A DNA stretch of 17,152 nt, taken from Treponema sp. Lineage in GTDB: Bacteria > Spirochaetota > Spirochaetia > Treponematales > Breznakiellaceae. The notes under the pieces were generated by a model that saw only the letters and a list, made by a program, of their open reading frames with translations, was not told where the DNA came from and did not search any database. Location: NCBI GenBank assembly GCA_031288815.1, contig JAITQR010000106.1, positions 1-17,152 on the forward strand, written 5' to 3'. This document shows, one piece after another, positions 7,483 to 14,716 of the stretch (the first letter of the stretch is position 1; every line of letters begins with the position of its first letter). The position numbers and the translations under genes were made by a program.

Positions 7483-8634
7483 TTACTCCAACACCGTCCG
7501 CAGAAGTTCCGCGGCGGTAAAGAATTCCTCCAGTATCAGGTATTCGTCCGGGCTGTGTATGTTGTGCATTCCGCTGCCGAAGACCACGCTCCTGATGCCC
7601 TGGGAGTTGAGGTTGTTCCCGTCCCCGCCGCCGGGGGAGCTGAGGATCTCCCCCCGGATCTTTCTTTTCTCGCAGCCCCGGAGGAAACGGCGGACGATCG
7701 CTTCTTCCGGGGATACGGCGTAACCACTGTAGGTTTTATCCCAGCGGATATCCACCCGGTAACCTTCGCCGGTTTTGTTCATCCGCCGGCAGGCGGCGTC
7801 GATCCGTTCCTTCGCCCTGGCAAAACCGTCTTCGGAAAAGCTCCGGATCTCCCCGCTTATCCGGCAGCGGTCGGGGACTATGTTGGTCTGTCCGCCCCCC
7901 TGGATGATACCCAGGTTCGCCGTAGTGTCCCTGTCCACCTGGCCCTGGGGAAAATCCAGCAGCAGCGCCGCCCCGTGGCGGATGGCGTTCCTTCCCGCCT
8001 CGGGCTCCAGGGCGGCGTGGGCGGAACGGCCCCTGACTTCGCAGTAATACTGTTCTTTTCCCGGGGCTCTGGCGATGATGGTTCCCGGGGGGTTCTCCCC
8101 GTCCAGGCAGTAGGCCTGGGTGGATCGCAGTTCCGGAAAGCCGTGGTTTCGGGAGCCAAGGCAGCCCAGCTCTTCCTGCACGGTAAAGAGGACTTCCAGG
8201 CTCCGTCCGCCGGCGGCGAGGAAAAGGTCGATCATCTCCAGGGCCAGGGCGATGCCGCTGCGGTCATCGGCGCCGAGGATCGTCTTGCCGTCGGATCGCA
8301 GGACGCCGTCTTTTTCCAGCACCCTGACGTATTGGGCATCCACCGGAACCGTGTCCATGTGGGCGCAGAGCAGGATGGGCTCCCCCTTTCCCTGGATGGA
8401 CAGGAGGATGTTGGGAACGCTTCCCCCTTCGGGAACGGAGGCGGCCGGCGCTTCCCGCCAGCTGAGACCCAGACCCTCCCGTTCCCGCCAGAAGGCGTAA
8501 AGGTAATCCCGCACCGGCCCTTCCCGCCGGGAAGGCGCCGCGATGCCGCAGAGTTCCACAAGCCGTCTCTTGAGCCGGGCCCTGTCGAGTCCGCCCAGTT
8601 CCCTCTCTTCCGGGACGCTCAAAATTCGTGACAC
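7483..8634 (-). CDS. PepT-like M20 family metallopeptidase
   Basis: 383-residue cytoplasmic dinuclear-zinc peptidase or amidohydrolase, closest in style to peptidase T-like (M20B) proteins. Metal and catalytic residues can be read in order: AHMDTV (His92, Asp94), GADDRSG (bridging Asp123 or Asp124), TVQEELG (catalytic Glu154, Glu155), CLDGE (Asp178) and MHNIHSPDE (His360 region). The lid/dimerisation motif GRSAHAA is at 202-208. All key residues are present, so it is probably active. The start is uncertain: GTG 8634 overlaps the end of the phosphorylase gene by 16 bases, but a GGAGAG directly touches that GTG; TTG at 8622 would have a more usual spacing. It is the last gene of the transporter operon. 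Substrate could be a di- or tripeptide or an N-acyl/amide compound; the family does not settle this. Confidence 0.85.
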   Translation of the reverse strand: MSRILSVPEERELGGLDRARLKRRLVELCGIAAPSRREGPVRDYLYAFWREREGLGLSWREAPAASVPEGGSVPNILLSIQGKGEPILLCAHMDTVPVDAQYVRVLEKDGVLRSDGKTILGADDRSGIALALEMIDLFLAAGGRSLEVLFTVQEELGCLGSRNHGFPELRSTQAYCLDGENPPGTIIARAPGKEQYYCEVRGRSAHAALEPEAGRNAIRHGAALLLDFPQGQVDRDTTANLGIIQGGGQTNIVPDRCRISGEIRSFSEDGFARAKERIDAACRRMNKTGEGYRVDIRWDKTYSGYAVSPEEAIVRRFLRGCEKRKIRGEILSSPGGGDGNNLNSQGIRSVVFGSGMHNIHSPDEYLILEEFFTAAELLRTVLE

Positions 8635-9380
8635 CTCTCCCGGTAAAGGATAGCCGCCGCGTCCAGGGCCGCCCGGATAACCCTGGCCTCGCCCAGAAGG
8701 TAGAGCCGCTCCTTTTCCTCCGTACTGGGCTGTTCCTCAAGCCAGATATTGGAATCCGTGGAGACGATGGCTCCGGTCTTTACCTTTCGTTTGCTCCCCA
8801 CGATAAAGAGGATGGCCGCCTCCTGTTCCGCCGCCACCACCCCGGCGTCGGTAAGGAGGCGGTTGTAGTTCTGATCCTGCTCGTAGTAGGCGTCCCGGGA
8901 ATAGCCGATCCCCGCCCGGAACGGCTCATGGCGGTCTTTCAGGGCCTTGATCAGCGCGTTGGTCACGTCCAGATCCGCCGCGGCGGGGAATTCCACCGGC
9001 AGATAGGCCCTGCTGGTTCCCTCTCCCCGCACCGCGGCGGTAATCACCGCCGGGGTTCCGATGGCAATGTCTTTCTGCCGCCCCCCGGCGGAACCCACCC
9101 GGATAAACACCTTGGCCCCCAGCTTGATGAGTTCCTCGAAGGCGATGGACGCCGCCGGCCCCCCGATGCCGTGGGAGCAGACCGTAATGGGCGCCCCCTG
9201 ATAGGAACCGCTGTAGACGGTGTACTCCCGGTTTTCGGCGATAAATTCCGCGCCGTCCATTTTTTCCACGATCCGCCTGACCCTGGCGGGGTCTCCCGGG
9301 GTGATCACGTAGGGCGCCACATCCCCCTGACGGCACCGGATGTGTTTAAGTATGTCGTTTCCCAATAGTTCCCTGCTCAT
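8619..9380 (-). CDS. nucleoside phosphorylase, uridine phosphorylase family
   Basis: 253-residue cytoplasmic enzyme expected to split a nucleoside with phosphate into free base and (deoxy)ribose 1-phosphate. Landmarks are ITPGDPARV (Gly29, Asp30: phosphate site), SHGIGGPAASIAFEEL, the RVGSAGG loop (94-100) and AAEQEAAILF (184-193), which stands where the family normally has E-M-E for ribose binding. Met is replaced by Gln186, while both Glu (185, 187) are kept. VSTDSN follows in the base-binding region. Length fits Udp-type enzymes. The ATG at 9380 overlaps the ATPase stop codon (ATGA), so translation is probably coupled to the transporter. Base specificity (uridine, purine or modified nucleoside) cannot be read from the sequence. 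Its place in an ABC importer operon suggests salvage of an imported nucleoside-like compound. Confidence 0.85.
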   Translation of the reverse strand: MSRELLGNDILKHIRCRQGDVAPYVITPGDPARVRRIVEKMDGAEFIAENREYTVYSGSYQGAPITVCSHGIGGPAASIAFEELIKLGAKVFIRVGSAGGRQKDIAIGTPAVITAAVRGEGTSRAYLPVEFPAAADLDVTNALIKALKDRHEPFRAGIGYSRDAYYEQDQNYNRLLTDAGVVAAEQEAAILFIVGSKRKVKTGAIVSTDSNIWLEEQPSTEEKERLYLLGEARVIRAALDAAAILYRERCHEF

Positions 9381-10474
9381 TTGGCAGCCTCCGCGGGGGA
9401 ACCGGCGTCATCGGCGGGTTCCACTATAATTTTATCCGGGGCGATGCTGAACACCGTCCGTTTCCCCTGGGGAACCGGTTTCCCCGCCGCCACCGCCCGC
9501 AGGGGAAAGCCCCCGGCGCGCAGGGCGTACTGGGTCGTATTCCCCTGGTAATTCGAGAATTCAATCTCCCCCTCCAGGGTGTTTTGCCCCGGCCCGGCGG
9601 CTATAAGGGTGTCTCCGGGACGGAAGAAGAGGGAAACGGGCTTTCCCAACTGACCTTCCCCGATATTGGGAGAGGGCCGGGTGCTGATAAATTCCCTCTC
9701 CAGGGCCTTTACCCGCAGTGCTCCTTTCTCCCAGGAACCGAGTATCCCGTCAATCCGGTTATCGAAACCCACGAAACGGGCCACAAAGGGGGTGGCGGGG
9801 TATTCGTATATCTCCTCCGGGACGCCGCTCTGCTCGATAAGCCCTTCGTTCATCACGATAATCCGGGAGGAGAGGCTAAGAGCCTCGATTTGATCGTGGG
9901 TGACGTAGATCATCGTTATCCCCAGCTGGTGCTGGAGGCGGCTCAGTTCCGCCCGCATCTCGTCCCGGAGTTTCGCGTCCAGATTGGAAAGGGGTTCGTC
10001 CAGAAGCAGCAATTCGGGCTCTATCACGATAGATCTGGCCAGGGCCACCCGCTGGCGCTGGCCGCCGGAAAGGTTCGCGGGGAAGCGGGTTTCAAAACCC
10101 TTAAGGGACACCAGTTTTAGCACCTCCGCGACCCGCCGGTTAATCTCGCCCTTTCCCACCCTTCGCCGCCTGAGCCCGTAGGCCACGTTCTCGAACACCG
10201 AAAGGTGGGGGAAAAGGGCGTAGGTCTGAAACACCAGCCCGATGTTCCGCTTGTTCGGGGGGAGCCGGCTATAATCCTTGCCGCCCACAACAACCCTGCC
10301 CTTTTCGGCCATGATAAAGCCCGCGATGGTTCTGAGGGTCGTGGTCTTTCCGCAGCCCGAGGGGCCCAGCAGGGAAACCAGTTCCCCCTTCTCTATGGCA
10401 AGGTTAAAATCCCTAAGGATAGGCTTGCCCTTTTCGTAGCCCGCGCTGATATTTTCCAACTCAATAAAGGCCAT
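9377..10474 (-). CDS. PotA-like ABC transporter ATP-binding protein
   Basis: 365-residue ATPase that powers the importer encoded with it. The nucleotide-binding domain is complete: Walker A GPSGCGKTT (37-45), Q-loop Gln83 in VFQTYALFPH, signature LSGGQRQRVALARS (from 135), Walker B LLLLDE (155-160), D-loop SNLD and H-loop His193 in YVTHDQ. The C-terminal part, from about 240, is the TOBE-type regulatory domain of the spermidine/iron/thiamine class (FFRPGDTLIAAG; GEIEFSNYQGNTTQYAL). GGGGG precedes ATG 10474, nine bases after the permease stop. The PotA label describes family only; polyamine transport is not shown. Confidence 0.92.
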   Translation of the reverse strand: MAFIELENISAGYEKGKPILRDFNLAIEKGELVSLLGPSGCGKTTTLRTIAGFIMAEKGRVVVGGKDYSRLPPNKRNIGLVFQTYALFPHLSVFENVAYGLRRRRVGKGEINRRVAEVLKLVSLKGFETRFPANLSGGQRQRVALARSIVIEPELLLLDEPLSNLDAKLRDEMRAELSRLQHQLGITMIYVTHDQIEALSLSSRIIVMNEGLIEQSGVPEEIYEYPATPFVARFVGFDNRIDGILGSWEKGALRVKALEREFISTRPSPNIGEGQLGKPVSLFFRPGDTLIAAGPGQNTLEGEIEFSNYQGNTTQYALRAGGFPLRAVAAGKPVPQGKRTVFSIAPDKIIVEPADDAGSPAEAAK

Positions 10475-10483
10475 GCCGCCCCC

Positions 10484-11263
10484 TTAAACGTATTTTGATA
10501 TGCCCAGCAGCTTTTCCGCGCTCTGGACAATGATCACGGTAAAAACGATGATGATGCTCGACAGGGCCGGGATGGTAGGATCGTAGTAAAATTCCATGTA
10601 GGTAAGCATCTGGATGGGCAGCGTCGCTACCCCCGGGCCGGTAAGGAAGAGGGAAACCGGCACATCGTTAAAAGAAGTGATAAAGGCAAGGATAAAGGCC
10701 GCCACCAGCCCTCCCTGGATATTGGGCAGCACCACCGCGAAGAAGGCGTGGAGGGGGGAAGAACCCAGGCTTACCGCCGCCTGTTCCACATCGGCGTCGA
10801 AATTACGCAGGCTTGCCGATACTACCCGCACCGTATAGGGCAGGAGTATGGCCGTGTGTCCCAGGTAAAGGCCCAGCACAATAGGCAGATTGGAAATATA
10901 AACAAAGTACCGCAGCAGGGCAAAACCCACGATAAGGCCCGGCACGATAGCGGGGGAGGAAAAGAGCAGTTCCACTACCCCCTTACCCGGATAGCGGTAG
11001 CGCACGTTGGCGTAAGCCACCGGAACCCCCAGGAGCAGGGCGCTGGCGGTGGCGGCGGCGCCTATCCGGAGGCTTATCCAGAAGGTGGTGCGGAACATCC
11101 TTACCCCGAAGGCTTTCCGGTACCAGTCCAGGGTAAAACCCTTGGGGGGAAAGCGCATGATCGCGTCGGAACTGAAAGACGCCAGAAAGATCATCACGAA
11201 GGGGCCGATAAGGAACACAAATACTACCGCGGTTATAAGGATAACCAGTTTTGAATTTTTCAT
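10484..11263 (-). CDS. PotC-like ABC transporter permease
   Basis: 259-residue inner-membrane subunit with about six hydrophobic segments, beginning SKLVILITAVVFVFLIGPFV. The cytoplasmic ATPase-docking loop is EQAAVSLGSSPLHAFFAVVLP at 160-180, a standard EAA motif apart from Gln for Glu at one position. Its ATG overlaps the TGA of the preceding permease gene (ATGA), typical of coupled heterodimer partners. The family fits PotC-like or iron/thiamine/phosphonate importers, and the cargo is unresolved. It ends nine bases before the ATPase start. Confidence 0.9.
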   Translation of the reverse strand: MKNSKLVILITAVVFVFLIGPFVMIFLASFSSDAIMRFPPKGFTLDWYRKAFGVRMFRTTFWISLRIGAAATASALLLGVPVAYANVRYRYPGKGVVELLFSSPAIVPGLIVGFALLRYFVYISNLPIVLGLYLGHTAILLPYTVRVVSASLRNFDADVEQAAVSLGSSPLHAFFAVVLPNIQGGLVAAFILAFITSFNDVPVSLFLTGPGVATLPIQMLTYMEFYYDPTIPALSSIIIVFTVIIVQSAEKLLGISKYV

Positions 11264-12093
11264 GTCTGATTCCCCGGCCTAAAGCCCCGCAGCACGGTGT
11301 GGAGGATCATCGAGGCGGCGATCATCACCAGGGAGATAACCGTGGCGGACTGCCAATCCATCAGGCCCAGGGCCTGCTGCCTCATCAGGGTAGAGAGGGT
11401 CAGCACCTTGGCGCCTCCCAGTACCGCGGGGGTCACATAGGCGGTGATGCAGCCGGTAAATACCAGGGTGGCCCCCATAACGAGGCCGTCAAAAGAAAGG
11501 GGGACGATCACCCGAAAGAAGGTGCCCAGCCGGTTTGAGCCGAGGCTTTGGGCCGCCTCTTCCAGCTCCCGGGGGACATTCTCCAGGGCGCTTACCAGAT
11601 TCAGCACCATCAGGGGCAGGAAAAGCTGGAGCAGGCCCACCACGATAGCCCCCTCGGTGTAGAGGAGCCGCAGGGGCTCCCTGGTAATGCCCAGGAGGGC
11701 CAGAAACTGGTTTACAATGCCGAAGCGGCCGAGGATCACTATCCACGCGTAAGTCCGGGCCACGGAACTGGTCATGAGGGGGAGGATCACCAGGGACATG
11801 AGCACCGCCTTTTGCGCGGGTTTAAGCCTCATCATCAGATAGGCGGTAGGGTAACCCATAAAAGCCGCCAGGGGCGTAACGATAAGGGCTATCTTGATGG
11901 TTCTAAGAAACACAAGGCGGAAGATCTCGTCCTTTATCTGGACAACATACCGGGAAAGGGTGAAACCGCCATCCTCCCCGGCAAAACTCTCCGCCAGCAC
12001 GAAAAACAGGGGGACGATAAAAAAAACAAGGAGGAAGAGGCCTCCCCCGCCCAGCAGCAATACCAGCGGCCGGGTATGGGATGTCCGGCTCAT
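11260..12093 (-). CDS. PotB-like ABC transporter permease
   Basis: 277-residue inner-membrane permease. A long first membrane segment is rich in Leu, Phe and Val (residues 9-33), and a periplasmic loop FAGEDGGFTLSRY follows. A typical PotB-type stretch, YPTAYLMMRLKPAQKAVLMS, precedes membrane segment 3. The EAA loop is LEEAAQSLGSNRLGTFFRVIVP around 177-198. A strong GAGGAGGAA site precedes ATG 12093. It lies 42 bases after the binding-protein gene and shares a 4-base stop/start overlap with the second permease. Confidence 0.9.
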   Translation of the reverse strand: MSRTSHTRPLVLLLGGGGLFLLVFFIVPLFFVLAESFAGEDGGFTLSRYVVQIKDEIFRLVFLRTIKIALIVTPLAAFMGYPTAYLMMRLKPAQKAVLMSLVILPLMTSSVARTYAWIVILGRFGIVNQFLALLGITREPLRLLYTEGAIVVGLLQLFLPLMVLNLVSALENVPRELEEAAQSLGSNRLGTFFRVIVPLSFDGLVMGATLVFTGCITAYVTPAVLGGAKVLTLSTLMRQQALGLMDWQSATVISLVMIAASMILHTVLRGFRPGNQT

Positions 12094-12135
12094 AGTTCCT
12101 CCTCGTAAAACCAGGTCAAGGTCTCGGCAGCCCGT

Positions 12136-13218
12136 TTATTTCGAGAAAATCTTATTCCAGCGGGCTATCCAGTCGGCTTTGTTTTTGGCGACCTCGGCTT
12201 CGCTGTAGAAGAAAAGGTTCTTGATCAGATCCTCGCCGTAGGTAAGCTTGCCGGCCACATCCGGGGGAAGTTTTACATCCACATGAACCGGGGAATCCAC
12301 CAGATCCATGGCTTCCGCAAGCTGCACGTCGTAGGAAAGGAGGAAGTCGATAAACACATGGGCCAGCTCGGCGTTTTTGGAGCCCTTTACGAGACCCACC
12401 ACGCTGAAAGCCCCCACAAGCCCCTCCTCGGGAACGACGCTGGCCGATTTCAGCCCCATTTTCTCAATGTCCCCCCAACTGAAGCTGGTGTAGGGGGCGG
12501 CGTATACCTCCTCCTGCTGGATCATGGCGTTAAGGCCCGCGGAGTTGGCGTAGGTATTTGCCAGGTACGGGGCAAGCTCTTCCAGTTTGGCCCAGCCGAC
12601 TTCGGTATTCGACGTGCTGCCGCCGTAAGCTTTGGCGAGCATGTAGACAAGCCCGGGGCCGAAGGTAGTGTTCATGTTAGGCAGGGAAAGGAAGCCCTTT
12701 AGTTCCGGCCGGTACAGATCCTTCCAGGAAGTAATGGGGGCGGTCTTGTCGCCGCGGTAGAAGAGACCCAGGTGGGAAATGGAATACCCGATCATGTAAT
12801 TCCCGCCCAGCGGATCCCTGGCGGAGGCAATGATCTTGTTCAGATTGGTAATCTTCGCCGGGCTGTAAGGTTCCAGAAGACCCGCGTTTACCGCGTCGTA
12901 ACCGTAGTTCCCCGCGAAGAAGGCCACGTCCACAATGGGGTTGTCCTTGCGGGCCATCAGCTTAGTAAAGCGGTCGGCGTTGTTTCCCGTTTCGTAAACG
13001 ATCTTGGCCCCGTACTTTTCCTCAAAAGGCTTGAAAATATTTTTTTCCAGAAGATCCATATTGTAACCCCAATGGGAGATGGTCAGGGTCTGGCCCTTGA
13101 AGGAAGGCCCGGCCGTTCCCTCTGAGCCTGAAGTCTTTTGTTCGGAACTGCCTTTGGCGAAAACAGAAACACCGATCAGGGCGGCAAGTCCCGCCGCTAT
13201 AACAATACGCTTTACCAT
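12136..13218 (-). CDS. PotD/AfuA-type ABC transporter substrate-binding protein
   Basis: 360-residue secreted binding protein, first gene of the leftward operon. Start at ATG 13218, chosen because AGGAGG lies five bases upstream and a signal peptide follows at once (MVKRIVIAAGLAALIGVSVFA, cleavage expected after Ala21). The mature chain begins KGSSEQ with no Cys, so unlike the LplA-like protein it is not lipidated. Fold landmarks are TLTISHWGYNMDLLEKNIFKPFEEKYG, the strand FFAGNYGYDAVNAGLLEPYSP and WGDIEKMG, which fit the SBP_bac_8/PotD group. Several Trp and Tyr could form the ligand pocket. This group binds polyamines, iron, thiamine, phosphonates and sugars, so the cargo is unknown; the phosphorylase and M20 genes in the operon are the main hint. 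Confidence 0.87.
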   Translation of the reverse strand: MVKRIVIAAGLAALIGVSVFAKGSSEQKTSGSEGTAGPSFKGQTLTISHWGYNMDLLEKNIFKPFEEKYGAKIVYETGNNADRFTKLMARKDNPIVDVAFFAGNYGYDAVNAGLLEPYSPAKITNLNKIIASARDPLGGNYMIGYSISHLGLFYRGDKTAPITSWKDLYRPELKGFLSLPNMNTTFGPGLVYMLAKAYGGSTSNTEVGWAKLEELAPYLANTYANSAGLNAMIQQEEVYAAPYTSFSWGDIEKMGLKSASVVPEEGLVGAFSVVGLVKGSKNAELAHVFIDFLLSYDVQLAEAMDLVDSPVHVDVKLPPDVAGKLTYGEDLIKNLFFYSEAEVAKNKADWIARWNKIFSK

Positions 13219-13223
13219 TCCTT

Positions 13224-13229
13224 CCTCCT
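13224..13229 (-). promoter_or_regulatory. ribosome binding site of the PotD-like gene
   Basis: AGGAGG on the - strand, five bases before ATG 13218. It rules out the longer in-frame reading from 13275, which would put an arginine-rich stretch in front of the signal peptide. Confidence 0.75.
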
Positions 13230-13314
13230 CCCGCTTCCGCCGAGGCAGCGGGTTTTTAAGACGCCGGAGCGTCAAAATTAAGATTGCGTCCTTCCGGACC
13301 GTATATTATCATAG

Positions 13315-13344
13315 AGTATAGGAGCGCCGTTTGAGAGATGTCAA
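13315..13344 (-). promoter_or_regulatory. sigma70-type promoter of the leftward transporter operon
   Basis: On the - strand, a perfect -35 box TTGACA (13344-13339), an 18-base spacer and -10 TATACT (13320-13315). Transcription should start near 13308, giving a 5' leader of about 90 bases before ATG 13218. It is the best promoter match in the window. Confidence 0.8.
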
Positions 13345-13349
13345 GGTTT

Positions 13350-13379
13350 TTGATGTTCCGGCCTAATCCGTACTATACT
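13350..13379 (+). promoter_or_regulatory. sigma70-type promoter of the rightward kinase gene
   Basis: TTGATG (13350-13355, four of six consensus bases), an 18-base spacer and TATACT (13374-13379, five of six). Expected transcription start near 13386, so the kinase mRNA has a leader of about 154 bases. Its -35 box is only five bases from that of the leftward promoter, so polymerases could interfere or one regulator could control both. Confidence 0.6.
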
Positions 13380-13385
13380 GGACTT

Positions 13386-13539
13386 GTTCGGCAACCCGGC
13401 TGCTTGTCCCGGGCTTTCGTCCGGCACAAGCCTCGCGATTTCCCGCCGACGAAGCTTCGGTTCACCGGCCGCGAAATCGCGGTATCTTTAGCGCGAAAAA
13501 GCGGCGAAAGGTCCGCTTCTCCGTTTTTAGGAAAAGGGC
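13386..13539 (+). other. structured 5' leader of the kinase gene, two hairpins, function unknown
   Basis: Hairpin 1 is GCTTGT (13402-13407) with ACAAGC (13426-13431), continued after one C-C mismatch by CCGG (13409-13412) with CCGG (13421-13424), around an 8-base loop. Hairpin 2 is CGCGATTTC (13434-13442) with GAAATCGCG (13473-13481), a perfect 9-bp stem holding a smaller hairpin CCGA/TCGG (13446-13449 and 13457-13460). The ribosome site AGGA is at 13529-13532. No known riboswitch core or peptide leader was recognised. A cis-regulatory RNA or a dispersed palindromic repeat are both possible. GCTTGTCCC at 13402-13410 is the complement of a 9-mer in the palindrome at 4774-4782. Confidence 0.5.
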
Positions 13540-14670
13540 ATGAGTGACGACAGGTTAGGGGCTTTGCTGAATATCATCCGCCGTTTCGCCATTTACGGGG
13601 ATCTGGAAAACGCCGCCCCCCACGGTTCGGGGCTCATCAACGATACTTTTGTTTCCCGCTGGAACCAGGCCGGAACCCGTGTCCGGTACCTCCACCAGCG
13701 GATTAACGAGCGGGTTTTTATTCGTCCCGATGAGGTAATGGAAAATATCAGGCGGGTTACCGTCCACATCGCGGAAAAACTGCGGGCCGCGAACGCCGCC
13801 GGCCGGAGCCGCCGGTGCCTGACCGTGGTAAACGGCTGGGACGGGCAGCCCTGGGTCCGCGACGCCGGGGACGGCTGGTGGCGTACCTATCTTTTTATTG
13901 AGGGGACCCATACCCGCGATCTGGCGGCTTCCCCTGGGGAGGCGGCGTTCCTGGGGCGGAGCATCGGCAATTTCCAGAGGCAGCTCTCGGATCTGGGGGG
14001 AAGACGGCTCAACGAGACGATCCCCGCTTTCCACGACATGGAGAGCCGGTACCTCCGTTTCTACGGGGCCCTTTCGGCGGACAGCCGCCGGCGGGCCTTC
14101 CGGGCCGGGGCGGAAATAGATTTTATGCGGGAAAACGAGGAGCGCGGCGCTGTTTTGATCCGGGCCTTGCGGGGCGGCCGTATTCCCGAGCGGATCTGTC
14201 ACAACGACACCAAGATGAACAACATCCTTATCGACGATGAAGACAAGACCGCCCTGTGCGTATGCGATCTGGATACGGTCATGCCCGGAACCGTCCTTTT
14301 TGACACAGGCGATCTTATCCGCACCGTTACTAGCCGCGTCCGGGAAGACGAGCGGGATCTGTCCAGGGTCGATTTTGATCTTCCCCTTTTGAAAGCCCTG
14401 CTGGAAGGCTACCTTTCGGAAGCCTCGGCCTTTTTAACGGGGGAGGAAACAGATCTGCTGCTTGAGTCGGGCCGCAACCTCGCCCAGATCATGGCCCTGC
14501 GTTTTTTGACCGACTACCTTGAAGGGGACAAATACTACCGGATCGCCCGGCCGGATCACAACCTTGACCGCTGCCGGAACCAGATAGCCCTTATCCGGTC
14601 CATGGACTCCAAGCGGGAAAATGCCCTGGAGATATGCGGCGCCCTCTGTCTAGCGGGCCGATTATCCTGA
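13540..14670 (+). CDS. NahK-like sugar kinase of the aminoglycoside phosphotransferase fold
   Basis: 376 residues. The fold is a protein-kinase-like phosphotransferase (PF01636), and the motifs match N-acetylhexosamine 1-kinase (about 360 residues), which makes GlcNAc- or GalNAc-1-phosphate from the free sugar. Visible are a nucleotide loop APHGSGLINDTF (26-37), TYLFIEG hinge (116-122), LGRSIGNFQRQLSDL, the catalytic loop CHNDTKMNNIL (His221, Asp223, Asn228), the metal-binding DLDTVMPG (Asp243, Asp245) and FDTGDLIR (254-261). HNDTK followed by DLDTVMPG is what separates this group from choline or antibiotic kinases. Start ATG 13540 has AGGA seven bases upstream. It stands alone, divergent from the transporter operon and convergent with the glycyl radical enzyme gene. 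Being soluble, it acts in the cytoplasm. Substrate could be another hexose; the NahK assignment is at family level. Confidence 0.8.
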   Translation: MSDDRLGALLNIIRRFAIYGDLENAAPHGSGLINDTFVSRWNQAGTRVRYLHQRINERVFIRPDEVMENIRRVTVHIAEKLRAANAAGRSRRCLTVVNGWDGQPWVRDAGDGWWRTYLFIEGTHTRDLAASPGEAAFLGRSIGNFQRQLSDLGGRRLNETIPAFHDMESRYLRFYGALSADSRRRAFRAGAEIDFMRENEERGAVLIRALRGGRIPERICHNDTKMNNILIDDEDKTALCVCDLDTVMPGTVLFDTGDLIRTVTSRVREDERDLSRVDFDLPLLKALLEGYLSEASAFLTGEETDLLLESGRNLAQIMALRFLTDYLEGDKYYRIARPDHNLDRCRNQIALIRSMDSKRENALEICGALCLAGRLS

Positions 14671-14716
14671 ATGGCCAGTTACGCGCCGCCGCCTAAAAAT
14701 TCCGGAAAAATATTGA

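Noticed and set aside
7402..8631. Open frame of 409 codons on the + strand opposite the M20 peptidase gene
   Set aside because: The - strand has every M20 motif in order. The + frame is a compositional shadow with no recognisable domain or credible ribosome site.
13338..13547. Open frame of 69 codons on the + strand in the divergent region
   Set aside because: It starts upstream of the predicted transcription start, runs through the -10 box and both hairpins, and has no ribosome site; better explained as leader RNA.
14671..14716. Possible terminator between the convergent kinase and glycyl radical enzyme genes
   Set aside because: The only palindrome (TTCCGGAA at 14700-14707) leaves no workable loop, so termination here is not shown.
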